Below the pieces are notes generated by a model. It was not told where the DNA came from. It ran no database searches and worked only from the letters and a program-made list of their open reading frames with translations. DNA of 64,000 nt from Streptomyces xanthochromogenes (GTDB taxonomy: Bacteria > Actinomycetota > Actinomycetes > Streptomycetales > Streptomycetaceae): positions 305,746-369,745 of the forward strand of contig NZ_BMUZ01000010.1 of assembly GCF_014650455.1 (NCBI RefSeq), given 5' to 3'. Position 1 is the first letter of the stretch. Each line of letters begins with the position of its first letter. Both the position numbers and the translations under genes were made by a program. Shown here piece after piece: positions 35,351-42,927 of this stretch.

Positions 35351-36087
35351 ACGGTGGAACGTACCTGCCTCTGGAACTCCTCGGTACGGGTCGCGTAGTG
35401 CCAGGCCTTGTCACGCGCCTGGCAGGCGGCCAGAACCTCGGGAGGATCTTCGCTGACGATCACGCCCAGGGTGTTGTCCTCGTCGTCGAAGACGAGACGG
35501 ACCAGGGTGCGGGAGTCGAAGAGCCAGAAGTCCCAGTCGGGCAGTCCGAGACGACCGGCTTCCGATCGGGTCAGGTTGCGGATGTCCTCACCGGCTGCGA
35601 CGTTCCCGAGTCCGGAGGCCAGGAGGTACCGCTGCCCCTCGGTGGCCGGCACGTCGACGAGCCGGACGCGCTCGAAGCGCTTCCCCTGATCCGTCTGCTT
35701 GCGCACGTTGGTCCGCCAGGCGTCGAAGGGCTCGTCGGCGATGCCTTCGCCGGCCTGCCAGCGCTGCCACTTTTCGCCCTTGCGGTCGGAGGCGTAGCCG
35801 CGGCGCGTCTCCAGGCGCCAGGCCGTGTGCTTGAAGTCGGCGAACATGTGCGTCACTTCGGAAAAGGGGATCGGGTCGTTCGGCATGGCGCGGGGAGCGA
35901 ACCGAGCGAGCAGCTCACGCGGCACGGTGACGAAGGTCTCCGACTCCTTCACGTCGCGCAGCTGAACCAGGTGCTCGGGGTCGGTCACCCGCTCGCCTTG
36001 CACGAGGATGTCCCCGGTCCCCTCGACTTCGTACAGCGTGGGGCAGTCGCCGTCGTCGCTGGTGGTGCCGATGTAGCGAAGTGTCAT
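35347..36087 (-). CDS. DUF6879 protein fused to a small N-terminal domain
   Basis: 246 residues from ATG 36087. The first 75 residues (MTLRYIGTTSDDGDCPTLYE, GDILVQGERV, VTVPRELL) are what I know as a separate small protein in other Streptomyces loci. The last 165 residues (FADFKHTAWRLETRRGYASD, NVAAGEDIRNL, LPDWDFWLFDSRTLVRL) are the DUF6879 domain. The fusion in one frame is notable. No catalytic motif seen. Operon head: the XRE gene follows with 4-nt overlap. An ATTGCG direct repeat lies 66-81 nt upstream. Confidence 0.75.
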   Translation of the reverse strand: MTLRYIGTTSDDGDCPTLYEVEGTGDILVQGERVTDPEHLVQLRDVKESETFVTVPRELLARFAPRAMPNDPIPFSEVTHMFADFKHTAWRLETRRGYASDRKGEKWQRWQAGEGIADEPFDAWRTNVRKQTDQGKRFERVRLVDVPATEGQRYLLASGLGNVAAGEDIRNLTRSEAGRLGLPDWDFWLFDSRTLVRLVFDDEDNTLGVIVSEDPPEVLAACQARDKAWHYATRTEEFQRQVRSTV

Positions 36088-36152
36088 GTCGCCCTCCGTC
36101 CGGCCCTGTTGGGGAATCAGCATGCGCAGGGCGATCTCCCGCGCGCCCCGTG

Positions 36153-36168
36153 ATTGCGGCAGATTGCG
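36153..36168. promoter_or_regulatory. Direct repeat ATTGCG-N4-ATTGCG, operator candidate 2
   Basis: Attgcg at 36153-36158 and 36163-36168, same 10-bp period as the site at 34462-34477. It lies upstream of the DUF6879-XRE operon, consistent with autoregulation by the XRE protein. Confidence 0.55.
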
Positions 36169-36264
36169 AATCGAGGTGCCGTCGGCGGGGTGTGCGGGCA
36201 ATGCCACACGACAATGCGCCCCGGTCCGACCCGAAGGCCAGGCAGGGGGCCCGCACGCCGGGAG

Positions 36265-36447
36265 CTACAGGGCCGACTGGAACGCCGAGGCGGACGGCAC
36301 GGTGTCGGCGGCCTCGGTGACCCGGTCGACGACCGGCGAGCCTTCGCCGGCGAGCCGGGCCGCCATCCGTGCGGTGAGCGGAACGTAGGGGGCGCCGGCC
36401 GGAGCGGGGAGAGGCTGGGCGGCGGCCGGAACAAGCTCTGGGGTCAT
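36265..36447 (-). CDS. 60-residue hypothetical peptide
   Basis: From ATG 36447 to the stop at 36265: begins MTPELVPAAAQPLPAPAGAP, then VPLTARMAARLAGEGSPVV, ends PSASAFQSAL. Ala/Pro-rich head and an amphipathic helix, no cysteines. It lies downstream of ABC transporter remnants on the same strand, so a former exported-peptide locus is conceivable, but no RiPP leader motif is visible. The good start context (ggacaggg upstream) is the main support. Confidence 0.45.
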   Translation of the reverse strand: MTPELVPAAAQPLPAPAGAPYVPLTARMAARLAGEGSPVVDRVTEAADTVPSASAFQSAL

Positions 36448-36510
36448 GGTTTGACTGTCCCTGTCCGGGTGGTGCTGGAAGGGCAGTTCCGGTCTGGCAG
36501 TTGATGGCGG

Positions 36511-36610
36511 ATCGAGGTGGATCGAGGTGGATCGGGGCGGATCACCGACGCCGCGAGGCGCATCACCGACGCCGCGAGGCGCATCACCCCGCGCATCACC
36601 CCCGCCATGA
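36511..36610. repeat. Tandem repeats (10-bp and 21-bp units)
   Basis: Atcgaggtgg at 36511-36520 and 36521-36530 with a third variant at 36531-36540; then atcaccgacgccgcgaggcgc at 36541-36561 repeated exactly at 36562-36582, plus two partial units. In one minus-strand frame it encodes LAASVMRLAASVIRP-like repeats, but no gene there is supported. Confidence 0.8.
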
Positions 36611-36658
36611 GGGCGCGAGGGGGCTTCCTTCTTGCCGCAACGACAAAGGCGGCCCCCG

Positions 36659-36973
36659 TCACGGGCCCGAGGCCGGTGACACGGGGCGCCCAGCACCAGT
36701 CGTCCATGAGGGGTTCCGGCGGGCGGCGGTGGAGCGGGCCGATTCGTCGATGCCGTCGAGGTCCTCCGCGACCCGGCCGCGCCGGACCCGCCCGGCGCCG
36801 GACCCGGCCGCGCCGGACCCGTCGACGATCTGCGCGTCGGCCTCGGGGTGCTGTCCGTTCGGTCCCACGCGGGCGACCGGCTTGCCTGCCCGTGCCGTGA
36901 GGTCGACGGCCTTCAGCGCGACCCGCTCGTTGAACTCCAGTGATAGCGAGGCGAGTTGGAGCAGTGCCGTCAC
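36659..36973 (-). pseudogene. Truncated ABC transporter ATPase fragment
   Basis: From GTG 36973, coupled (GTGA) to the membrane protein gene before it. It starts VTALLQLASLSLEFNERVAL, then KAVDLTARAGKPVARVGPNGQ, a typical N terminus of an ABC ATPase up to a broken Walker A (GPNG without GKST). After about 40 codons the reading becomes Gly/Arg/Asp-rich with no ABC motif and stops at 36659. Clearly a remnant. Confidence 0.6.
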
Positions 36974-37191
36974 ATCTGCTGCTTTCCGGCGCGCACCAGA
37001 CACCAGGCGCCGCCGCCGAGGAACAGGAACGTCACCCCGCGCACTGCCAGACTGGCCATGAGGCTCAGTTCGTCCGGCAGGCCGGCGGCCCTGGTCTGGG
37101 TGATCCAGATCAGCGCGCCGCCGAGCACGATGAGGGCGACGCCACCGGCGCCCCAGGCGGTGCGGGCGGCTGTGGTCCGGTCGTTCTCCAT
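36970..37191 (-). CDS. Small two-TM protein, hypothetical
   Basis: 73 residues. A strong AAGGAG ribosome site precedes ATG 37191. MENDRTTAARTAWGAG is followed by two hydrophobic helices (GVALIVLGGALIWITQ and SLAVRGVTFLFLGGGAWCLV) and a short basic tail. It lies between two ABC ATPase remnants, so it may be the surviving membrane part of a degraded export locus. No family recognised. Confidence 0.6.
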   Translation of the reverse strand: MENDRTTAARTAWGAGGVALIVLGGALIWITQTRAAGLPDELSLMASLAVRGVTFLFLGGGAWCLVRAGKQQM

Positions 37192-37264
37192 CGTCAATTC
37201 TCCTTTGTACAGGGGGAGATGGGGTCGGAATGCGCATCGGGACGCTTCCGGCACGAGATCGTCG

Positions 37265-37450
37265 AGGTGGTGTCCGGCGGCGGTGCGCGATGAGCAGGAT
37301 GGTCGTGCGGACGGGGATCGCCCGCAGCTTCTCGAGGATCTCGGCCTCGGTCTGCCGCGTCGATGACGGCCGTCGGTTCGTCCAGGACGGCCACGGGGCG
37401 CCCCGCAGGAAGGCACGGCCGGCGCGACCTCGCGCCAGGAGTGGCAGGAC
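37265..37450 (-). pseudogene. Frameshifted ABC transporter C-terminal fragment
   Basis: Pieces of one ABC ATPase are spread over two frames: LARGRAGRAFLRGAP, then PVAVLDEPTAVIDA (Walker B and D loop), then TEAEILEKLRAIPVRTTILLIAHR (H loop). Read together they form the usual end of an ATPase of the peptide/drug exporter kind. At least two frameshifts; no start or complete frame. Same strand as the fragments downstream. Confidence 0.65.
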
Positions 37451-37687
37451 CGGCAGAACGAGTGACGGAACGAGTGAGGAGCGTCGCACCCAAGGGACAC
37501 TTGTCATCAAGGTCGACGGCACACCCTCGTCCATCGCCCCGTCGGGTGCCGCACGCACCGGTCCGGGACCGCACATCGCCCGGACACGCTACTTCCGCTC
37601 TTCCGCCCTTCCGGCGCCTCCGTTTCCGTCCGCCCGGGTAAATGGTTCGGAGCACCCCTCCTCATGGCGTAGAGTTGTGTTTACCGA

Positions 37688-37761
37688 CGCGGGGTGGAGC
37701 AGCTCGGTAGCTCGCTGGGCTCATAACCCAGAGGTCGCAGGTTCAAATCCTGTCCCCGCTA
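37688..37761 (+). tRNA. Initiator tRNA-Met(CAT)
   Basis: 74 nt; anticodon loop CTCATAA (CAU) on a stem with three consecutive G-C pairs (CTGGG/CCCAG), and the first acceptor pair C1-U72 is unpaired. Both are initiator hallmarks. T loop TTCAAAT. Right edge of the variable island. Confidence 0.95.
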
Positions 37762-37768
37762 CTGAACG

Positions 37769-37806
37769 AAGAGGCCCGGCACTTGTCTTCAAGTGCCGGG
37801 CCTCTT
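37769..37806 (+). terminator. Initiator tRNA terminator
   Basis: Perfect 16-bp inverted repeat (aagaggcccggcactt, 6-nt loop, complement) 7 nt after the tRNA. Confidence 0.9.
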
Positions 37807-37845
37807 CGCGTTCCCCCGCGGGCCGGTACGCCTTGACCTTTGCGC

Positions 37846-37877
37846 CTTGACCTTTACGCAACGTCAAGATCTAGCTT
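37846..37877 (+). promoter_or_regulatory. MerR-type promoter/operator, 19-bp spacer
   Basis: Inverted repeat cttgac-N11-gtcaag at 37846-37868 overlaps -35 TTGACC (37847-37852). A -10 TAGCTT lies at 37872-37877. The 19-bp spacer is the hallmark of promoters twisted open by MerR-family activators. The -10 ends 7 nt before GTG 37885, so the mRNA should be leaderless. A second partial copy ccttgaccttt at 37831-37841 lies just upstream. Confidence 0.75.
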
Positions 37878-37884
37878 GGGCTGT

Positions 37885-38682
37885 GTGAACGGCAAGGAGT
37901 GGTCGATCCAGGAGATCGCCAGGAAGGCCGGGACGACGAGCCGCGCTCTCCGGCACTACGGGGACCTCGGCCTGCTCGCCCCGAGCCGTATCGGGAGCAA
38001 CGGCTACCGCTACTACGACCAGGACGCCCTGGTCCGGCTCCAGCGGATTCTGCTCCTGCGCGAGCTGGGGCTCTCGCTGTCCGTGATCGGCGAGCTCCTG
38101 GAGGGCGAGCGCGATCCGGCGGCCGCCCTGCGTACCCATCTGCGGCTTCTCGAACAGGAGCGCGAACGCATCGCGCGGCAGATCGCGTCCGTGCGGACCA
38201 CCCTGCACAAGACGGAGAGGGGAGAGGAACTCATGGCGGAGGAAGTGTTCGACGGCTTCGACCACACCCGGCACGAGGAGGAGGTGAGCCGGCGCTGGGG
38301 GCGGGACGCCTACGAGAAGGGCGACCGCTGGTGGCGCTCGCTCACCGAGGCGCAGCGCAAGGGCTTCCTGAAGGAGCACGAGGACATCGCCCGGGACTGG
38401 GGGCGGGCGCACGGCGCGGGGGCCGCCGCCGACGGCGAGCTCGCGCAGGACATCGCGCGGCGGCACGTCGCCTGGCTGTCCACCACCACCGACGTCGGCC
38501 GGTCCTACGTCATCGGGATCGGGCAGATGTACGTCGACGATCCGCGCTTCGGCGTCAACTACGACCAGCACGGTGACGGCACGGCCGTCTTCGTGCGGGA
38601 TGCCCTGACGGTGTACGCCGAGCGGCATCTCCCGGATTCGGCCGGAGACGGTTCGGCCGACGGGGGTGTTCGCCGAGAGTAG
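37885..38682 (+). CDS. MerR-family regulator with TipAS-type effector domain
   Basis: 265 residues from GTG 37885, chosen because the MerR promoter predicts a leaderless start there. N-terminal MerR DNA-binding domain: WSIQEIARKAGTTSRALRHYG, then SNGYRYYDQDALVRLQRI. Dimerisation coiled coil to about residue 115. The C-terminal domain (EEVFDGFDHTRHEEEVSRRWG, DRWWRSLTEAQRKGF, GQMYVDDPRFGVNYD) is the TipAS fold that traps thiopeptides or other multidrug ligands. Probably autoregulated and inducible by an antibiotic-like ligand. It is the first gene to the right of the island. Confidence 0.9.
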   Translation: MNGKEWSIQEIARKAGTTSRALRHYGDLGLLAPSRIGSNGYRYYDQDALVRLQRILLLRELGLSLSVIGELLEGERDPAAALRTHLRLLEQERERIARQIASVRTTLHKTERGEELMAEEVFDGFDHTRHEEEVSRRWGRDAYEKGDRWWRSLTEAQRKGFLKEHEDIARDWGRAHGAGAAADGELAQDIARRHVAWLSTTTDVGRSYVIGIGQMYVDDPRFGVNYDQHGDGTAVFVRDALTVYAERHLPDSAGDGSADGGVRRE

Positions 38683-38699
38683 TCTCTCGCTCGCAACAG

Positions 38700-38996
38700 G
38701 TGAGCGTTCGAGGGGCTGGGTGGCTGGTGAGGACTCCGCGCGAGGCGGCCGGTGGTCTGGTGCTGGTCGCCCTCTGTCTGCTCGGGCTCGGCGGCTGCGC
38801 GCAGCCGGGCGGGCCGCCCGTGCCCGCCCGGGGCATCCCCGTCGCCCGGGTCTCGGCTCCGACCCAGGGGTGCCGGCTGAACCGGGGTGGCTGGGTCGAG
38901 CTGCCCTGCGTGCCCGAGCGGGCCGCCAATCACCGGCACACCCGGGGGAGCTGCGCCCGGGGCCGCCCCGGCCCGCACCGCTGCCGCCGCCACTGA
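38700..38996 (+). CDS. Small putative lipoprotein
   Basis: 98 residues from GTG 38700 (GTG 38727 also possible). A hydrophobic segment GGLVLVALCLLGLGGCAQPG ends in a good lipobox LGGC. The rest is short, with LNRGGWVELPCVP, and then becomes Arg/Gly-rich. No domain recognised. Support is the signal alone, so it is tentative. Confidence 0.4.
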   Translation: MSVRGAGWLVRTPREAAGGLVLVALCLLGLGGCAQPGGPPVPARGIPVARVSAPTQGCRLNRGGWVELPCVPERAANHRHTRGSCARGRPGPHRCRRH

Positions 38997-39131
38997 CCCG
39001 GCCGCCCCCCGCCCGGTCCAGGGCCCGGCAGCGCGGCCCGGCACCGCCCGCAGCCCCGCCGCTCGGCCCGCCGGGCACTCGCCTGGGCGCCTCAAGTCGC
39101 CTTCGGGGACGAAACGGGCCAGGCTGGACGG

Positions 39132-40253
39132 GTGCGGCAGCGAGCAGAGGGCGAAGGGCGCCTGGTACGGGCGCTACCCGTACTGCTGGTCGGCGTGGGC
39201 TTCGCCTTCGACGCCTCGACCCCGCCGGACCTGACCGCGGCCGCGCTGTTCGCCGGCGCCCCGGTCATCGCCGCGCCGTTCTACTCGGCCCGGGGCACGG
39301 CCGCCGTGGGCCTCTGCTCGGTGGCCGCCGTCGTGGCGCTCTGGTTCATACACGATCTGCCCAACCTCGGTGAAGGCGCGAGCGAGCTGTTCACCGTGCT
39401 CACGGTGAGCGCGCTCGCCCTCTTCATCAACCGCATCCTGCGTCGCAGCGGGGAGCGCCTCGCCTCCGCCCGTGTCATCGCGGAGACCGCGCAGCGCGCC
39501 GTGCTGCCCACGCCCGCGTCCCGCATCGGCGGACTCCACGTCGCCGCGCGGTACGAGGCCGCGCAGGCGGACGCGTTCATCGGCGGGGACCTCTTCGCCG
39601 TCCAGGACACCCCGTACGGGGTCCGGCTCATCGTCGGTGACGTACGCGGCAAGGGGCTCCAGGCGGTGGAGGCCGTCGCCGTGGTGATCGGCGCGTTCCG
39701 TGAGGCCGCCGAGCAGGAGTCGTCCCTGGAGGCGGTCACCCAGCGCCTGGAGCGGGCGCTGGCCCGCGAGGGCACCCGGCGCGACCGGCTCGACGCGGTC
39801 GAGGGGTTCACCACCGCGCTGCTCGCCGAGATCCCGCGCGGCGACGGCACCGTACGCCTGGTGAACCGGGGCCACCCCGAGCCGTTCCTGCTGCACCCGG
39901 ACGGGTCCCTCGACGTGCTCAAGCCGAGCGAGCCCGCGCTGCCGCTCGGCATGGCCGACCTCGGGGTGTGGCCGGACCGCTCGGACGTACGGGCCTTCCC
40001 GCCCGGCTCCACCCTGCTGCTCTACACGGACGGGCTCTCCGAGGCGCGCGACGGGACGGGCGTCTTCTATCAGCCCGCCGTCCGCCTTCGCGGTGCGATC
40101 TTCCCGGGCCCGGACGAGGTCCTGGACGCCCTCGTCGACGACGTACGCCGCTACACGGGCGGCGGCACGAGCGACGACATGGCGCTGCTCGCGGTGAGCC
40201 GGCCGGCCGAGGGCCAGCCCGACCGGCGGCGCACGGTGACGATCGTGAAGTGA
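39132..40253 (+). CDS. PP2C/SpoIIE-type phosphatase with N-terminal membrane segments
   Basis: 373 residues from GTG 39132. Three to four hydrophobic segments occupy residues 10-100. The PP2C/SpoIIE domain follows: ADAFIGGDLFAVQDTPYG with metal-binding Asp, LIVGDVRGKGLQAV, LVNRGHPEPFLLHPDG, TLLLYTDGLSEARDG and final TSDDMALLAV. These Mn-dependent Ser/Thr phosphatases usually act on anti-anti-sigma factors. No partner gene is adjacent. Confidence 0.9.
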   Translation: MRQRAEGEGRLVRALPVLLVGVGFAFDASTPPDLTAAALFAGAPVIAAPFYSARGTAAVGLCSVAAVVALWFIHDLPNLGEGASELFTVLTVSALALFINRILRRSGERLASARVIAETAQRAVLPTPASRIGGLHVAARYEAAQADAFIGGDLFAVQDTPYGVRLIVGDVRGKGLQAVEAVAVVIGAFREAAEQESSLEAVTQRLERALAREGTRRDRLDAVEGFTTALLAEIPRGDGTVRLVNRGHPEPFLLHPDGSLDVLKPSEPALPLGMADLGVWPDRSDVRAFPPGSTLLLYTDGLSEARDGTGVFYQPAVRLRGAIFPGPDEVLDALVDDVRRYTGGGTSDDMALLAVSRPAEGQPDRRRTVTIVK

Positions 40254-40257
40254 GGCC

Positions 40258-40375
40258 CGGTGAGCGGTCGTGGGGGAGTGCGGCGAGCGGCCGTGAGGGT
40301 GTCCGGCGAGCGGTCGCGCGCGGGGGGCCGGTGAGCGGTCGTAAGGGGGGCCGATGAGCGCTCGGCCGTGCCGTC
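40258..40375 (+). repeat. Degenerate tandem repeat after the phosphatase gene
   Basis: Five units built on gtgagcggtcgt followed by a G run (starts near 40260, 40292, 40306, 40332, 40353), spacing about 14-26 bp. Noncoding; origin unclear. Confidence 0.55.
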
Positions 40376-40599
40376 ACGGTGGGTGCCCGAAGGGTCTCGC
40401 TGCGCATAACAATTGACACACCGTCAGAAACCGGGTGTGACGCGGGTGACTCTGAAGGGACGTCAACTCGCCCGCTTTGCCCTGGCAATGGGCGCTAAGT
40501 CCGGGCCATGGCCATGAACGATCAGTGGGAACGGCTTGGAATCCGCCCCGGGTGTCTATTAACGTTCGATAACGCAGCGCGGTCGTCCCAGCCGCCGCC

Positions 40600-40772
40600 A
40601 AGGCGGCACCGCGCGCCTGCGCCGAATCCCCTTCGGGGAACCGGGGAACCACCAACTTGGGGTGAATCGGACGTCCGTCATGGGCGCTCGTAGGAGACCT
40701 TCCTGCTCCGAACCCTCCCCCGAGGCCTTAAGGGCCAGGGGGAACCCCCACCGCTAACCGGTAGGCGAGAAG
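40600..40772 (+). ncRNA. c-di-AMP (ydaO/yuaA) riboswitch
   Basis: In the leader of the M23 peptidase gene. Conserved ydaO blocks appear in order: gccgaatcc, ggggaaccggggaaccacc, ggggtgaatcgg, the variable arm, taggag with ctgctccgaaccc, and the closing gctaaccggtaggcg just before the gene's ribosome site. In actinobacteria this riboswitch turns off cell-wall hydrolase genes when c-di-AMP is high. The match of block order and the position before a wall hydrolase are strong; exact ends are approximate. The 230 nt upstream hold its promoter (candidate TTGACA near 40418) and no gene. Confidence 0.88.
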
Positions 40773-40792
40773 GAAGGAAAGGAGCGCCCCCC

Positions 40793-41857
40793 GTGGCGTC
40801 CAACGAGCCTGCCCTCGGCACCCCCCTCCCCTCCGTGTACGGCGACGCGCCCGGCGAGAACGAGAGCTGGGAGGAGTGGGACCCGACCGAGGAGTCCGTA
40901 CGCCCGGTCCGGGGCCGGCACAGAGTCGCCAAGCAGCGCGGCGGACTCGCGCGCAGCTCCACCGTCCTCGGCGTCGGCGTCATCGCGGCGGTCGGTGCGG
41001 GTGGCATGGCCACCGCGCAGACCAAGCCGCCGGTGTCCATATCCCTGCCGGACTCCATCAGCGAGAGCCTGCCCGATCTCGGGTCGCTGCCCGGCGTCGG
41101 CGAGCTGGTCGCGCACGACGCCCCGAGCAGCCCCAGGACGGCTGCCGCGCAGGCCGACCAGAAGATCGCGGCCGCGCCGCTGACCATGACCGGCCTGTCC
41201 ACGAGCGAGGCCGAACAGGGCGCCACCGACGCGGGCGAGGCGCTGCGCGCCCGCATCCTCCAGCAGGCCGCACAGCAGAAGGCCGGGGCTGTCGCCGAGG
41301 CGAAGGAGGCCGCGCAGCAGGCCGCCGCGCAGCAGGCCGCCGAGGAGGCCAGGGCCAAGCAGGACGCGGCGGAGGCGAAGGCCGCCGCGGAGAAGAAGGC
41401 GGCGGAGGCAGCCGCGGCGAAGAAGGCGGAGGAGGAGCGGCTGGCCAAGCTGGCCGCGAGCTACTCGCTGCCGGTCGGCTCGTACACGCTCACCTCGACG
41501 TTCGGCGAGGCAGGTTCGATGTGGTCCTCCGGCCACCACACCGGCCTCGACTTCGCCGCGCCGACGGGTACGCCGCTGAAGGCGATCCACTCCGGGACGG
41601 TCAAGTCGGCCGGGTGGGCGGGGGCTTACGGGTACCGCACGGTCATCGAGCTCGATGACGGCAGCGAGCTGTGGTACTGCCATCAGTCGTCGCTCGCGGT
41701 GAGCGTGGGGCAGAAGGTGGCCACGGGGGACGTGATCGGACGGGTCGGGGCGACCGGGAACGTCACGGGTCCGCATCTGCACCTTGAGGTGCACACGCCG
41801 TCCGGTACGGGCATCGACCCGATGGCCTGGCTCCAGTCGAAGGGGCTCAACCCCTGA
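40793..41857 (+). CDS. M23 (LytM) cell-wall endopeptidase, coiled-coil
   Basis: 354 residues from GTG 40793 with ggaaaggag ribosome site. A cytoplasmic charged head (1-55) leads to a membrane/signal segment TVLGVGVIAAVGAGGMATA. An Ala/Glu/Lys-rich coiled coil spans about 140-220. The C-terminal M23 domain has zinc ligands in HHTGLDFAAP and HLHLEVH, with LWYCHQSS between. It cleaves peptide crosslinks of peptidoglycan outside the cell. The c-di-AMP riboswitch in its leader ties wall remodelling to that second messenger. Confidence 0.93.
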   Translation: MASNEPALGTPLPSVYGDAPGENESWEEWDPTEESVRPVRGRHRVAKQRGGLARSSTVLGVGVIAAVGAGGMATAQTKPPVSISLPDSISESLPDLGSLPGVGELVAHDAPSSPRTAAAQADQKIAAAPLTMTGLSTSEAEQGATDAGEALRARILQQAAQQKAGAVAEAKEAAQQAAAQQAAEEARAKQDAAEAKAAAEKKAAEAAAAKKAEEERLAKLAASYSLPVGSYTLTSTFGEAGSMWSSGHHTGLDFAAPTGTPLKAIHSGTVKSAGWAGAYGYRTVIELDDGSELWYCHQSSLAVSVGQKVATGDVIGRVGATGNVTGPHLHLEVHTPSGTGIDPMAWLQSKGLNP

Positions 41858-41982
41858 GCCGGTTTCGCCCTGCGGGCCGGGGCGGCCGACAGCCCGGCCG
41901 GGGCCTCGGATTGCCCGGTTCCCCACGCCTCCGAAGGTCCGGGGAGCGGAATAGGCGGGACCGGGCCGGGGGTTAGGGGTCC

Positions 41983-42927
41983 ATGACCTCCTTGCGCGCG
42001 CTCGGCTCCTCCGACCTCTCCGTGTTCCCCCTCTCCCTCGGCGGCAACGTCTTCGGCTGGACGGCCGACCAGGACCAGTCGTTCGCCGTTCTCGACGCCT
42101 ACACCGCCGGCGGCGGCAATTTCGTCGACACCGCCGACGCCTACTCGAAGTGGGCCCCGGGCAACTCCGGCGGAGAGTCCGAGACGATCATCGGCAAGTG
42201 GCTGGCCGCCCGCGGCAACCGCGCCGACGTCGTCGTCGCCACGAAGGTCGGCTCGCACCCCCAGTACGAGGGCCTCGCCGCCGACACCATCAAGGCCGCC
42301 GCCGAGGAGTCCCTGCGCCGCCTCGGCACCGACTACATCGACCTGTACTACACCCACTTCGACGACACCTCCGTCCCCGTCGAGGAGATCGTCACCGCCC
42401 TCGACCAGCTCGTGCGCGAGGGCAAGGTCCGTGCGCTCGGCGCCTCCAACATCAGCCCCGCACGGCTCCAGGAATCCCTGGACTTCGCCGACCGCGAGGG
42501 CCTCGCCAAGTACGCGGCGCTCCAGCCGCACTACAACCTGGTCTCCCGCGACACCTACGAGGGCGCCCTCCAGGACACCGCCTCGCACGCGGGCCTCGCC
42601 GCGGTCCCCTACTTCGCGCTCGCCTCCGGCTTCCTCACCGGCAAGTACCGCCCCGGCCAGAGCGTGGACAGCGCGCGGGCCGAAGGCGCGGGCAAGCACC
42701 TGGACACCGAGCGGGGCCGCAAGGTGCTCGCCGCGCTCGACCGGATCGCCCAGGAGCGCGACGCGGAGATCGCCACGGTGGCGCTCGCCTGGCTGGCGGC
42801 CCGGCCCACCGTCGCCGCCCCCATCGCCTCGGCCCGTACCGTCGAACAGCTCCCCGCGCTGCTCGCGGTCGCCGACCTGGAGCTCACCGACGCCCAGCTC
42901 TCCGAGCTGACCGCCGCCTCAGCGTAG
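41983..42927 (+). CDS. Aldo/keto reductase
   Basis: 314 residues, (beta/alpha)8 NADPH-dependent oxidoreductase. The catalytic tetrad is intact: Asp49 and Tyr54 in FVDTADAYSK, Lys88 in VVVATKVG, His125 in YYTHFDD. The NADPH loop near the C terminus reads PIASARTVEQL. Substrate unknown; the family reduces aldehydes and ketones. Its last codons overlap those of the convergent PrsW-like gene by 9 nt. Confidence 0.93.
   Translation: MTSLRALGSSDLSVFPLSLGGNVFGWTADQDQSFAVLDAYTAGGGNFVDTADAYSKWAPGNSGGESETIIGKWLAARGNRADVVVATKVGSHPQYEGLAADTIKAAAEESLRRLGTDYIDLYYTHFDDTSVPVEEIVTALDQLVREGKVRALGASNISPARLQESLDFADREGLAKYAALQPHYNLVSRDTYEGALQDTASHAGLAAVPYFALASGFLTGKYRPGQSVDSARAEGAGKHLDTERGRKVLAALDRIAQERDAEIATVALAWLAARPTVAAPIASARTVEQLPALLAVADLELTDAQLSELTAASA

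Noticed and set aside
36511..36610. CRISPR array
   Set aside because: Units are head-to-tail without spacers and no cas gene is present; simple tandem duplication.
31115..37761. Integrative element with att sites at tRNA-Lys or tRNA-fMet
   Set aside because: No integrase, excisionase, replication gene or duplicated tRNA 3' end could be found inside the window.
38683..39131. Longer ORFs between the MerR and PP2C genes
   Set aside because: Arg/Pro-rich frames with no motif; only the short lipobox ORF at 38700 has any support.
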